23,086 bases of DNA from CAYJVP01 sp964373615. Its GTDB lineage: Bacteria; Patescibacteriota; Patescibacteriia; UBA9934; GWF2-40-263. The number at the start of each line of letters is the position of its first letter. The stretch's first letter is position 1. The stretch is taken from positions 1-23,086 of the forward strand of contig CAYJVP010000004.1 in assembly GCA_964373615.1 (NCBI GenBank). Reading direction: 5' to 3'. Positions 1 through 6,401 of this stretch are shown here, piece by piece. Under the pieces are notes generated by a model. The model was not told the origin of the DNA, did no database searches, and was given only the letters and a program-made list of their open reading frames with translations. Position numbers and translations under genes: made by a program.

Positions 1-17
1 AGGAATGGTTCGAGGTT

Positions 18-46
18 ACTGTAACACCTGTGTAACACTCTGTCAA
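18..46 (-). promoter_or_regulatory. Promoter for a gene beyond the left edge
   Basis: On the minus strand a perfect -35 TTGACA (41-46) is separated by 17 bp from a -10 TACAGT (18-23). A second TTGACA lies 16 bp upstream (57-62) but has no good partner. An 11-bp palindrome, GTTACTGTAAC (15-25), overlaps the -10, and GTGTTACA occurs twice between the boxes, so an operator is possible. The promoter follows the ftsZ terminator and points off the window, so its gene is not visible. Confidence 0.6.
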
Positions 47-90
47 ACGGAGAATGTGTCAACATGGAATGTTCCGACGCCGTATGTCTA

Positions 91-126
91 GAAAAAAAAC
101 GGAGGAACATCATGGTTCTTCCGTTC
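91..126 (-). terminator. Rho-independent terminator of ftsZ
   Basis: Read on the minus strand after the ftsZ stop, ACGGAAGAAC and GTTCCTCCGT form a 10-bp stem with one mismatch around the loop CATGAT. Eight T follow directly. It separates ftsZ from the next promoter. Confidence 0.85.
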
Positions 127-165
127 TTTTCTTTCGTTTCTCAATTTTTCCGTCTCTCGGGTCGA

Positions 166-1386
166 TTACATCATTTTCTTTCGGATGAACGCGGGGATTT
201 CAAGTTCTTCTTCCGGCTCCCCTGCCGCGGGGACAGGGACCGACTTGGTGGGACTCTTTGCGACATTCATCGGAGCCACGCGCGACTCTTCCAATTTTGG
301 TTTTGATGCGGTCACCACGGCCGGCTTCAAGCGCTTGTCGCGTTCCTCTTCATCTCGCACACGCAGATACGAACTTGGAGCCCACATCCCTTGAGCCTGC
401 ACCTCGACCGCACCCGAGGAACGCCGCCGCTCGTGGTGGTCAAACCCGGTTGCGACAACCGTAATGCGCACCTCTTCCTTCAAATTTTCGTCAATGCTGG
501 CGCCGAAAATCACCTTCGCGTCTTCGTCCGCAGAGCCTGTGATGACCTTGGCGGCCTCGGCGACTTCATGCATGCCAAGATCTCGACCGCCGGTGATCGT
601 AAACAGAATGCCCTTGGCGCCGTCCACGGAAAGCTCAAGCAAGGGGGAGGCGATCGCCTGCTTGGCCGCCTCAACAGCCCGATTTTCTCCGGTGGCACGA
701 CCGATGCCCATGAGCGCGGAGCCAGCGTTTTCCATGATCGCTTTCACGTCTGCAAAGTCGACATTGATGAGTCCAGGGATGGTGATGAGTTCGGAGATGC
801 CTTGCACACCCTGCCGCAGCACGTCGTCCACAATGTTAAACGCATCGATGAGCGAGGTTTTTTTGTCGATGATTTGAAGCACGCGGTCGTTTGGAATGGT
901 GATCACGGTATCCACGTATTGGATGAGCTCCGTGTATCCATCGTCCGCAATGCGACGGCGCTGTGCGCCTTCGAAGGCAAAGGGCTTTGTCACAACCGCA
1001 ACCGTGAGGGCTCCAATGTCTTTGGCAAGTTTCGCCACCTCAGCAATCGCACCCGTGCCCGTGCCTCCTCCAAGTCCGCAGGTCAGAAACACCATGTCTG
1101 CTCCATTTAAGGCATTCCGAATTTCATTCTGATTCTCTTCCGCAGCCCGGCGACCGAGCTCGGGGTTCATCCCTGCGCCAAGGCCGCGTGTAACCGTTTT
1201 ACCGATCGCAATCTTCATCGGTGCCAGGCTGTGATGGAGGGCCTGCACATCCGTGTTTACCGTGATAAAATCCACGCCCTTAATCTTGTCCGTGATCATG
1301 CGGTTGACGGCCGCGCCGCCACCGCCGCCGATGCCACAAACTTTGATCTTGGCAAAGGTCTCAATGTCTGGTTTTACTTCGGCCAT
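166..1386 (-). CDS. ftsZ: Cell division GTPase FtsZ
   Basis: This is a 406-aa tubulin-like GTPase that polymerises into the cytoplasmic Z ring and recruits the division machinery. The tubulin signature GGGTGTG is at residues 106-112. The T7 catalytic loop NVDFADV is at 208-214, with the acidic residues needed to hydrolyse the neighbouring subunit's GTP. A variable linker from about 320 leads to a C-terminal peptide, LEIPAFIRKKMM, the usual FtsA/membrane-tether contact. The start is ATG at 1386; no Shine-Dalgarno is seen. It follows ftsA after a 223-bp gap that holds a terminator and its own promoter, so it is probably transcribed separately. One oddity is the first glycine-rich nucleotide loop, which reads GGGGGAAVNRM: the usually conserved Asn before AVNRM (residue 25) is Ala. 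Confidence 0.98.
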   Translation of the reverse strand: MAEVKPDIETFAKIKVCGIGGGGGAAVNRMITDKIKGVDFITVNTDVQALHHSLAPMKIAIGKTVTRGLGAGMNPELGRRAAEENQNEIRNALNGADMVFLTCGLGGGTGTGAIAEVAKLAKDIGALTVAVVTKPFAFEGAQRRRIADDGYTELIQYVDTVITIPNDRVLQIIDKKTSLIDAFNIVDDVLRQGVQGISELITIPGLINVDFADVKAIMENAGSALMGIGRATGENRAVEAAKQAIASPLLELSVDGAKGILFTITGGRDLGMHEVAEAAKVITGSADEDAKVIFGASIDENLKEEVRITVVATGFDHHERRRSSGAVEVQAQGMWAPSSYLRVRDEEERDKRLKPAVVTASKPKLEESRVAPMNVAKSPTKSVPVPAAGEPEEELEIPAFIRKKMM

Positions 1387-1465
1387 ATTGATGAGAGGTT
1401 ACAGATGGGACATAGGTGTAGATGGAATGGAACAGAGGGGACAATGGATGCATAAGGATTCAATG

Positions 1466-1480
1466 TGTTCAGATTGAACA
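1466..1480. promoter_or_regulatory. Inverted repeat in the ftsZ leader (possible operator)
   Basis: TGTTCAGATTGAACA is a perfect 6-bp inverted repeat with a 3-nt centre. It lies downstream of the proposed ftsZ start site and about 80 nt before the start codon. It could be a repressor site or a small RNA hairpin. No specific regulator is recognised. Confidence 0.3.
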
Positions 1481-1523
1481 ACTAAAGTCGTCAAATTGTA
1501 CACATGGATCAGGAAACGACATC

Positions 1524-1552
1524 ACTTTAAAACCCGTCTGCAAAGTTGTCAA
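1524..1552 (-). promoter_or_regulatory. ftsZ promoter
   Basis: The -35 is a perfect TTGACA (1547-1552), the spacer is 17 bp, and the -10 is TAAAGT (1524-1529). Transcription would begin near 1517, giving a leader of about 130 nt. The -35 sits in TTTGACAACTTT (1542-1553), and a near copy, TTTGACGACTTT (1484-1495), follows 58 bp downstream. The pair may be a regulator site. Confidence 0.65.
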
Positions 1553-1566
1553 ATAAAAAAATAGCC

Positions 1567-1594
1567 AAAAAAAAATCGCCGAGACAGGACCTCG
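1567..1594 (-). terminator. Probable terminator of ftsA
   Basis: On the minus strand CGAGG and TCTCG form a 5-bp stem (closing G-T pair) around a 5-nt loop at 1580-1594. After four bases comes a run of nine T (1575-1567). The stem is short, so termination may be partial. It sits just before the ftsZ promoter. Confidence 0.5.
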
Positions 1595-1609
1595 CTGACC
1601 ATCGCCTTT

Positions 1610-2869
1610 TTATGGCCGCAGCGATTTAAACCATTTTCCCAATCCGCTCGCTACTTTTCCCATGTCCTTCACCTTTGAAAACACCTGCCCCAATCGGCCT
1701 TGGTCGGCCGTCGCGGCAATATTGTAACCCCACAGCACAAGACCGATCGCCGTGCTCATGCCAGGATCATTCACACGTTCAACCACAGAGGTCACCCCGA
1801 TCGGTGTCCCAAAAGATGCGGGGAGTCTGAGCGTTTGTTTTGCAGCGTCCACGATTCCAGACAGTTTCGCCCCACCGCCCGAAAGCACAACGCCGGCTGG
1901 AAGCATGCCGGAGCGGTCAATTTTGGCAAGCTCTGCGTCCACCTTTTCAAAAATTTCCTGGACACGCGCTTCCGTGATATCTGCGATAAATTTACGACCA
2001 ACAACCTCTTCATCTGGAGCCCCGAGTTCGGCCAGGTTCACATCTTCCTTTTTCCCAACCTCGTCTGGAACCGCATGAGCGTAACGCACCTTGATCTGTT
2101 CGGCCACCTCAAGGGAGATGCGAAGGCCAATGGCGATATCCGATGTGATATGGGCAGAGCCGATCGGAAGGACCGCCGTATGCAGCACGTCCCCTTCCTC
2201 AAACACGACCACGCTCGTGGTCGAGGCGCCGATGTTTAGTACACACACCCCAAGCTCTTTTTGCTTCCCCGTAACCACGGCCTCGGAAGCGGCAAGAATT
2301 GAAAACACCAGGTCCTCAATGTCGAGCCCGGTGCGATACACGCACTTGGTCAGATTCTTAATTTGAGAAGAAAGTCCTTGAATGATGAGCGCATCAACCT
2401 CGAGGCGAATCCCGTTCATCCCAACTGGATCCTTCACGCCACGCTGACCGTCCACGGTAAAACTCTTTGGAATGACATGCAAAATCTCGTAGTTGGTCGG
2501 CATGGCAACCGTGCGTGCCGCCTCAATCGCACGCTCAACATCTTCCTCTCGAATCTCCCCATCGCTTCTGGCTACTCCCACCACCCCGCGGCTTTCTTGC
2601 GCCGTAATGTGTGTACCGGAAATGCCAACCCACGCGCGATTCATGGGAAGTCCTGTCAACCGTTCGGCCTGCTCGAGCGCTTTGGAAACACAGGACACCG
2701 CATCTTCCATGCTGGAAATCGTTCCCCGACTCACGCCTTCGGAGGGAACCTCGGCAGCTCCGATAATATGAATCTGTCCGCGACCGGCCTCGGCGGGAAC
2801 GGGCTGTCCCACGGCAATACGAACGGCGTAGGAACCAATGTCTAACCCGACGAAAATATCGTTCCTCAT
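1610..2869 (-). CDS. ftsA: Cell division protein FtsA
   Basis: This is a 419-aa actin-like ATPase that anchors FtsZ filaments to the inner face of the membrane. The first phosphate loop is VGLDIGSYAVR near the N-terminus. A second nucleotide-binding strand is VCVLNIGASTTSV, and the adenosine-site motif VVLSGGGAKLSG is in the last third. The C-terminus is an amphipathic helix ending GKWFKSLRP, the membrane-targeting sequence of the family. I chose ATG at 2869 (MRNDIFVGLDIGS) because homologues begin this way. The open frame runs a further 33 codons upstream, but that stretch overlaps dgkA and looks non-coding. It lies 25 bp after dgkA; a TATACT box in that gap suggests an extra promoter with an extremely short leader. 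Length is normal. Confidence 0.97.
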   Translation of the reverse strand: MRNDIFVGLDIGSYAVRIAVGQPVPAEAGRGQIHIIGAAEVPSEGVSRGTISSMEDAVSCVSKALEQAERLTGLPMNRAWVGISGTHITAQESRGVVGVARSDGEIREEDVERAIEAARTVAMPTNYEILHVIPKSFTVDGQRGVKDPVGMNGIRLEVDALIIQGLSSQIKNLTKCVYRTGLDIEDLVFSILAASEAVVTGKQKELGVCVLNIGASTTSVVVFEEGDVLHTAVLPIGSAHITSDIAIGLRISLEVAEQIKVRYAHAVPDEVGKKEDVNLAELGAPDEEVVGRKFIADITEARVQEIFEKVDAELAKIDRSGMLPAGVVLSGGGAKLSGIVDAAKQTLRLPASFGTPIGVTSVVERVNDPGMSTAIGLVLWGYNIAATADQGRLGQVFSKVKDMGKVASGLGKWFKSLRP

Positions 2870-2880
2870 ACGTTTTGCAG

Positions 2881-2909
2881 AGTATACCTCGCGGTCATAC
2901 CGAAAACAA
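2881..2909 (-). promoter_or_regulatory. Possible ftsA promoter with near-leaderless start
   Basis: A TATACT -10 (2881-2886) and a weak -35 TTGTTT (2904-2909) are 17 bp apart on the minus strand. The -10 ends only 11 nt before the ftsA ATG, so the mRNA leader would be about 4-6 nt, too short for a Shine-Dalgarno. The alternative is plain read-through from dgkA. Confidence 0.4.
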
Positions 2910-3266
2910 GCCAAGAAGTGGCGGGACAAACACGACAAGGCCGATGAGCGCCGCGACGACAGAGGCAATGAGAACGGCAGCGGCCATCAAATCCTTGATT
3001 TCACCGACGACCGGGTGGATACGCGGCTTGAAGGTGTCCACGAGACGCTCAAAGATGCTGTTCACGAGCTCGAGCACGAGCACCATGGCGATCATGAGCA
3101 GCACGACAACGGCCTGAAATACCGGGACACGGAGCAGAACCAGGAACACCACGGCAAGAGCGGCGAGGATCGCCTGGATGCGAAAGCTCTGTTCGGTCCG
3201 GAGGACAACGCGCACCCCGCGCAGGGCGTGCCGAAAACTTTGTGAGAGTCGTCGCAGGTGAATCAT
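2895..3266 (-). CDS. dgkA: Diacylglycerol/undecaprenol kinase (DgkA family)
   Basis: This is a 123-aa integral membrane lipid kinase. The family phosphorylates diacylglycerol or, in many bacteria, undecaprenol using ATP, recycling lipid carriers for envelope synthesis. A basic N-terminus is followed by three hydrophobic segments (about 32-48, 50-68 and 94-118). The catalytic signature is E66-LVN69-SIF-E73-RLVD77, keeping the Glu, Asn, Glu and Asp positions seen in E. coli DgkA. GEIKDLMAAAVLI (88-100) supplies the conserved Lys-Asp pair. The usual NSAIE core is NSIFE here, a small deviation. It starts with ATG 6 nt after ybeY and is co-transcribed with it. DgkA next to YbeY is a widespread bacterial arrangement. 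Which lipid it uses cannot be told from the sequence. Confidence 0.93.
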   Translation of the reverse strand: MIHLRRLSQSFRHALRGVRVVLRTEQSFRIQAILAALAVVFLVLLRVPVFQAVVVLLMIAMVLVLELVNSIFERLVDTFKPRIHPVVGEIKDLMAAAVLIASVVAALIGLVVFVPPLLGLFSV

Positions 3267-3272
3267 ACCCAG

Positions 3273-3776
3273 TTATTTAGCAGATCCGGAACTCCGGAAC
3301 CCGGTTCCGGACTCCGGAACCCGGTTCCGGATGTTGGTGACGGGATGCCAGTCGATGCCGAGCCGGCCGAGCATGCGTGTTTGTAAGGAAAACATTCTTT
3401 TTGCATCGCGTCGCGTCTCGTGGTCCTCGCCAAACACATGAAGAAGGCCGTGGACGAGAAGGATAAAGACCTCGGTTTTCGTCGCGTGACCCTCTTCCTT
3501 CGCCTGTTTCCTGGCCTTTTCGTAACAGATGAGAACCTCTCCAGCGCTCTCTCCACGCGGAAGGGTAAACGCGAGCACATCCGCCACGTAATATTTCCCG
3601 CGGTACACTCGATTCAGCCGACGGATATCGGTCGAGCTTACGAACGCCACGGACACGTGCGTTTTTCTTTTCCGTCCGATCCCTGCCACGACCACGCGAG
3701 CCACGCGTTGAAGTTCGCGCCGTGAGAGCCGCTGTCCTCCGCGCAATCGCGTCTGGTTACATTCAAGACTCAACAC
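3273..3776 (-). CDS. ybeY: Endoribonuclease YbeY (rRNA maturation factor)
   Basis: This is a 167-aa zinc-dependent single-strand RNase used in 16S rRNA 3'-end processing and ribosome quality control. The metal site HGLLHVFGEDH is complete, with His109, His113 and His119. The substrate-side motif VADVLAFTLP is at 64-73. The start is taken as GTG at 3776, 1 nt after the TGA of the upstream gene, so translation is probably coupled. The family core ends near residue 145. The last 20 or so residues are an extension encoded by tandem palindromes (3285-3331), which apparently moved the stop codon downstream. Function should be kept because the catalytic core is untouched. Confidence 0.95.
   Translation of the reverse strand: MLSLECNQTRLRGGQRLSRRELQRVARVVVAGIGRKRKTHVSVAFVSSTDIRRLNRVYRGKYYVADVLAFTLPRGESAGEVLICYEKARKQAKEEGHATKTEVFILLVHGLLHVFGEDHETRRDAKRMFSLQTRMLGRLGIDWHPVTNIRNRVPESGTGFRSSGSAK
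3285..3331. repeat. Tandem 19-bp palindromes inside the ybeY 3' end
   Basis: TCCGGAACCCGGTTCCGGA, a perfect 9-bp inverted repeat with one central base, occurs at 3293-3311 and 3313-3331. It is preceded by a partial TCCGGA at 3285-3290. The block is a 20-bp tandem repeat and encodes the Ser/Gly/Arg-rich YbeY tail. Confidence 0.9.
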
Positions 3777-3777
3777 A

Positions 3778-4785
3778 TCAGGGCGCGCTCAGACTGTTGA
3801 CCATCATCTGAAACGTCTGCAAAAAGTCGATGGTTGACTTCACAACCACTTGGTAGCTTACCGTGACGACCATGCCGCCGAAATCTATGTATGCGGTCAT
3901 CTGATCCTCGACGACAAGCGCGGCATATCCATTTTTCGTCGTACTTGCGCCGAGCGTCGTGGCGTCAGAGCCGGGATTGGCGGATGCATACCAATCGGCA
4001 ACGGAGAGGGACGCGTCTTTGACCTCAGCGGAAACCGTGACGGTCTCCCCGCTTGGCGCAACGAATACGACGCTACCTGGTTGGTCCTCGACAACCCGTG
4101 GCGTCCAAGCGGTCGGATAGAAAATGGTGTATGCCTCATCTGCCGTGTAGGACATCACGATACCTGACTCGAGTAACGTTCCCGGCGCGGCGCCGCGAGG
4201 ATTGTAGCGGTGAAAGACTTCATTGCCGTCCAAAAATCCGTCCGCATCCGTGTCCGGGAGCCGCGTGTTCGTGCCGTAGAGCGCTTCCTCGAGGTCCGTG
4301 AGACCATCACTATCCGTGTCGCGTCCGGGAGAAAGTTCCGTCGGAAATGGCGAGGCTGTTTCTTTCTCTGCGGGCTCTTCGGGCTTTACCTCCTTTTCTG
4401 GTTTCTCCTTTTCCGCTTCGGGTTCCTCTGTTGGCGGCTTTGGGGTGATCTGTTCCGGTTCACGCGCCTTGGGAGGCTGCAAAGACAGATAGACGTACAC
4501 CCCTGCCCCAGCCAAGCCAACGATCAGAATAACGCCGGCCGCGAGCAACGCTTTCGTAGAGCCTGGCATCTTCTTTTTTGCAGGACCAACGCCGGGTTTC
4601 AGGGGAGGAGGCTTCGGAGCGGACGGCACTGGTGTAGGCGCGGCTTGGGCTGCAGCCGGAGGAGCCGATGGCTTCTGTGTTGCGGCAAGCCCGCGATATT
4701 TTTCCGGCATCGTAAAAATACGCGGCTCGGAGGCAGCCGATTTTTGCGAAGCGGGCGTTTCCATCTTCGGCGCGTCAAAGGCCAT
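3778..4785 (-). CDS. Single-pass membrane protein with TSP3-like calcium repeats and a C-terminal beta domain
   Basis: The product has 335 aa and no recognised family name. Residues 1-78 are a Pro/Ala-rich, probably disordered cytoplasmic segment. One membrane helix spans about 79-103. A Pro/Glu/Lys-rich spacer (105-148) follows. Two thrombospondin-3-like calcium loops then appear, DTDSDGLTDLEE and DTDADGFLDGNEV, the second followed by RYNP. The last 130 residues form a separate Thr/Val-rich domain (from about MSYTADEAYTIFYP) that looks beta-rich and is absent from its two upstream paralogues. Topology by the positive-inside rule puts the repeats outside the cell. It starts 5 nt after the 231-aa gene and its TGA abuts the ybeY start. 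Calcium binding is inferred from the DxDxDG spacing; a role with the giant surface protein is inferred from context. Confidence 0.85.
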   Translation of the reverse strand: MAFDAPKMETPASQKSAASEPRIFTMPEKYRGLAATQKPSAPPAAAQAAPTPVPSAPKPPPLKPGVGPAKKKMPGSTKALLAAGVILIVGLAGAGVYVYLSLQPPKAREPEQITPKPPTEEPEAEKEKPEKEVKPEEPAEKETASPFPTELSPGRDTDSDGLTDLEEALYGTNTRLPDTDADGFLDGNEVFHRYNPRGAAPGTLLESGIVMSYTADEAYTIFYPTAWTPRVVEDQPGSVVFVAPSGETVTVSAEVKDASLSVADWYASANPGSDATTLGASTTKNGYAALVVEDQMTAYIDFGGMVVTVSYQVVVKSTIDFLQTFQMMVNSLSAP

Positions 4786-4790
4786 AGCCG

Positions 4791-5486
4791 CTAGTCGTTG
4801 CTTGGAACTTCAAAAAGTTTTCCTGATCCGTTCGGATTATAACCATTGGAAACTTCCGCGCCGTCCAAAAACGTATCGCCGTCCGTGTCGGGATTGAGTG
4901 GATTCGTTTCGTACACCTCCACCTCTTCGCGATCGAACAGGCCGTCGTCATCCGTGTCCGCGGCGGTCACACTCGTGCCAAGCGCCGCCTCTGTGGCGTC
5001 AGAAAGGCCGTCTTGATCCGAGTCGGGTTCAATGGCAGGAGTTCGAGACCTAACGGGCGCCTCGGGAGCGGCCTCGTCGGCCTCTTCGGTTGTTCCCGTA
5101 TCAACTTCGATCGCCTCTTCCGCCGCCGACTCCCCTCTAAGCTCCTCGGGGGCTTCCGGAACTCCACGCGCGCGGCCAACAAGCAAATAATAAGAGAGCG
5201 CTGCGGCAATGCCAACGATGAGAATCGCTCCAAAAATAACAACAAGAAGTTTCCAAGGAATCCTTGGCCCGGAAGACGCAGATTCGGCCGGATAGGAAGC
5301 GGGCGCGGACGGGGCCTCGGAGCGAATCTGCGTTTGTGGCGCAACCGCAGGACGCGGCAACCCTCCTTCGCCAGGGCTTCGTGGGGCAGGCGCAGCCGAC
5401 GCAGACGTTTCCGTATCCGCAAACATATCCTCGGGTTCCCCGGCGGAGCCGGGTCCGGCTCCGCCGGGTTTGACGTTTTCAAACAT
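4791..5486 (-). CDS. Single-pass membrane protein with three TSP3-like calcium repeats
   Basis: The product has 231 aa. An N-terminal Gly/Pro/Ala-rich cytoplasmic region (1-75) is followed by one membrane helix (about 77-99) and an Ala/Glu-rich acidic spacer. The C-terminus has three thrombospondin-3-like loops: DSDQDGLSDATE, DTDDDGLFDREE and DTDGDTFLDGAEV, the last followed by NGYNPNGSG. The ending DGAEVxxGYNP is shared with the 292-aa neighbour, and the DNA around it is visibly similar (4848-4870 against 5557-5580), so the genes look like duplicates. Residues 7-17 (PGGAGPGSAGE) come from a 30-bp palindrome. The start is ATG at 5486 without a Shine-Dalgarno. No enzymatic motif is seen; a calcium-stabilised stalk or partner of the large surface proteins is the likely role. 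Confidence 0.85.
   Translation of the reverse strand: MFENVKPGGAGPGSAGEPEDMFADTETSASAAPAPRSPGEGGLPRPAVAPQTQIRSEAPSAPASYPAESASSGPRIPWKLLVVIFGAILIVGIAAALSYYLLVGRARGVPEAPEELRGESAAEEAIEVDTGTTEEADEAAPEAPVRSRTPAIEPDSDQDGLSDATEAALGTSVTAADTDDDGLFDREEVEVYETNPLNPDTDGDTFLDGAEVSNGYNPNGSGKLFEVPSND
5439..5468. repeat. 30-bp perfect palindrome inside the 231-aa gene
   Basis: Arms CCCGGCGGAGCCGG (5439-5452) and CCGGCTCCGCCGGG (5455-5468) are perfect 14-bp inverted repeats with a 2-nt centre. The element lies in frame near the 5' end of the gene and encodes a low-complexity Gly/Pro/Ala stretch. Confidence 0.9.
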
Positions 5487-5509
5487 AGAAAAAATAAAGG
5501 GTCATGTTG

Positions 5510-5515
5510 AGTATA
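5510..5515 (-). promoter_or_regulatory. Possible -10 box before the 231-aa gene
   Basis: TATACT on the minus strand overlaps the end of the upstream gene, in the only wider gap (31 bp) of this run apart from the dgkA-ftsA gap. The surrounding 11-mer GAGGTATACTC is identical to the one before ftsA. No convincing -35 is present. Confidence 0.3.
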
Positions 5516-5517
5516 CC

Positions 5518-6396
5518 TCATTCAAGCGCTCCTTCGCCAAGCGGGTTGTAGCCAGCGGCCACTTCCGCGCCGTCCAAATAACCGTCCCCGTCTGTGTCGG
5601 AGTTCAAAGGATCCGTTGCCCAGTCATCTTCCTCACTGTCTGACAAGCCGTCCGAATCGGTGTCGGCGTTGCGCGGATCTGTGCCCATCTCTTCTTCGGT
5701 TGGGGTGAGGATCTCGTCAAGATCTGGATCCCCAGGACCAATGCCCTCTTCGCACTCCGCGGCCAAATCTTCATCAGGAATCGTCTGACACAATTCTGGA
5801 TCCTTCGCTTCAAGCACCGCGGCAAGGCGATCCTCGGCCTCACAATAGGAGGCCTCGAGGCCAGCCGCCTCGCAGCCCTTTTCAACCGCGATGGTATGCG
5901 CAACATAAGAAAGACAACTTTCCTTCAAGGACGCGTCAACAATCTCGTTACAAACATCCGAGGAGAGCTGATCCTTTCCCAAGCGATACCAAAGATTGTC
6001 CTCGCAGGCTTGTTTGGTGGCCACATCCTTGATCGTTTCACATTCCTGTGGGTCCTCTTGTTGCCTGGCGACTGCCCAGATGCACTGATCACGAGCATCA
6101 CCCGCAAGTTCATCACACAGCTCCACAAGGCCAAAAGAGGTGGCTTGCTGCATGACCTGCTCCTGTGCACAGGCCTCTGGATTCTTTGCCTCGTTGCAGC
6201 GTTGAAGCGTACGTAAAAGATCAGCCTCCAAACCCGAAACCGCGGCATCACGCAACGCCGCTTGCTCTCGCCATGCGACAAACTTCCACGCGACGATTGC
6301 CAGCAGGGCCACAAGAAAAACCGCGCCAACGAGAATGACGATGGGTTTCCAAGGCATGTGGCGTGAAACAGGGGATGGCGATTCAAAACCGTTCAT
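5518..6396 (-). CDS. Membrane protein with six cysteine-pair repeats and TSP3-like calcium repeats
   Basis: The product has 292 aa from ATG at 6396. A short cytoplasmic N-terminus precedes a membrane helix (about 17-40). Residues 60-210 contain six Cys pairs, each C-x(8 to 11)-C, in a helix-rich acidic background (for example CETIKDVATKQAC and CNEIVDASLKESC). This suggests repeated disulfide-locked helical hairpins. The C-terminus has two or three thrombospondin-3-like calcium loops (GTDPRNADTDSDGLSD, DTDGDGYLDGAEV, then GYNP). It is the first of three adjacent paralogues with this ending. The ATG lies 5 nt after the giant gene's stop; an in-frame TTG at 6417 is possible but would overlap that gene. 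The oxidised cysteines imply an extracytoplasmic location. No known family name is assigned. Confidence 0.85.
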   Translation of the reverse strand: MNGFESPSPVSRHMPWKPIVILVGAVFLVALLAIVAWKFVAWREQAALRDAAVSGLEADLLRTLQRCNEAKNPEACAQEQVMQQATSFGLVELCDELAGDARDQCIWAVARQQEDPQECETIKDVATKQACEDNLWYRLGKDQLSSDVCNEIVDASLKESCLSYVAHTIAVEKGCEAAGLEASYCEAEDRLAAVLEAKDPELCQTIPDEDLAAECEEGIGPGDPDLDEILTPTEEEMGTDPRNADTDSDGLSDSEEDDWATDPLNSDTDGDGYLDGAEVAAGYNPLGEGALE

Positions 6397-6401
6397 ACGA
6401 A

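Noticed and set aside
2870..2968. A 33-codon N-terminal extension of FtsA
   Set aside because: The extension overlaps dgkA, is Ser/Arg-rich and unlike FtsA; the family start MRNDIFVGLDIG is at 2869.
5361..5392. A second repeat-like stretch near CCAGGGCTTCGTGGGGCAGG in the 231-aa gene
   Set aside because: It resembles low-complexity repeats of related genomes from memory, but it forms no good palindrome and has no second copy in this window.
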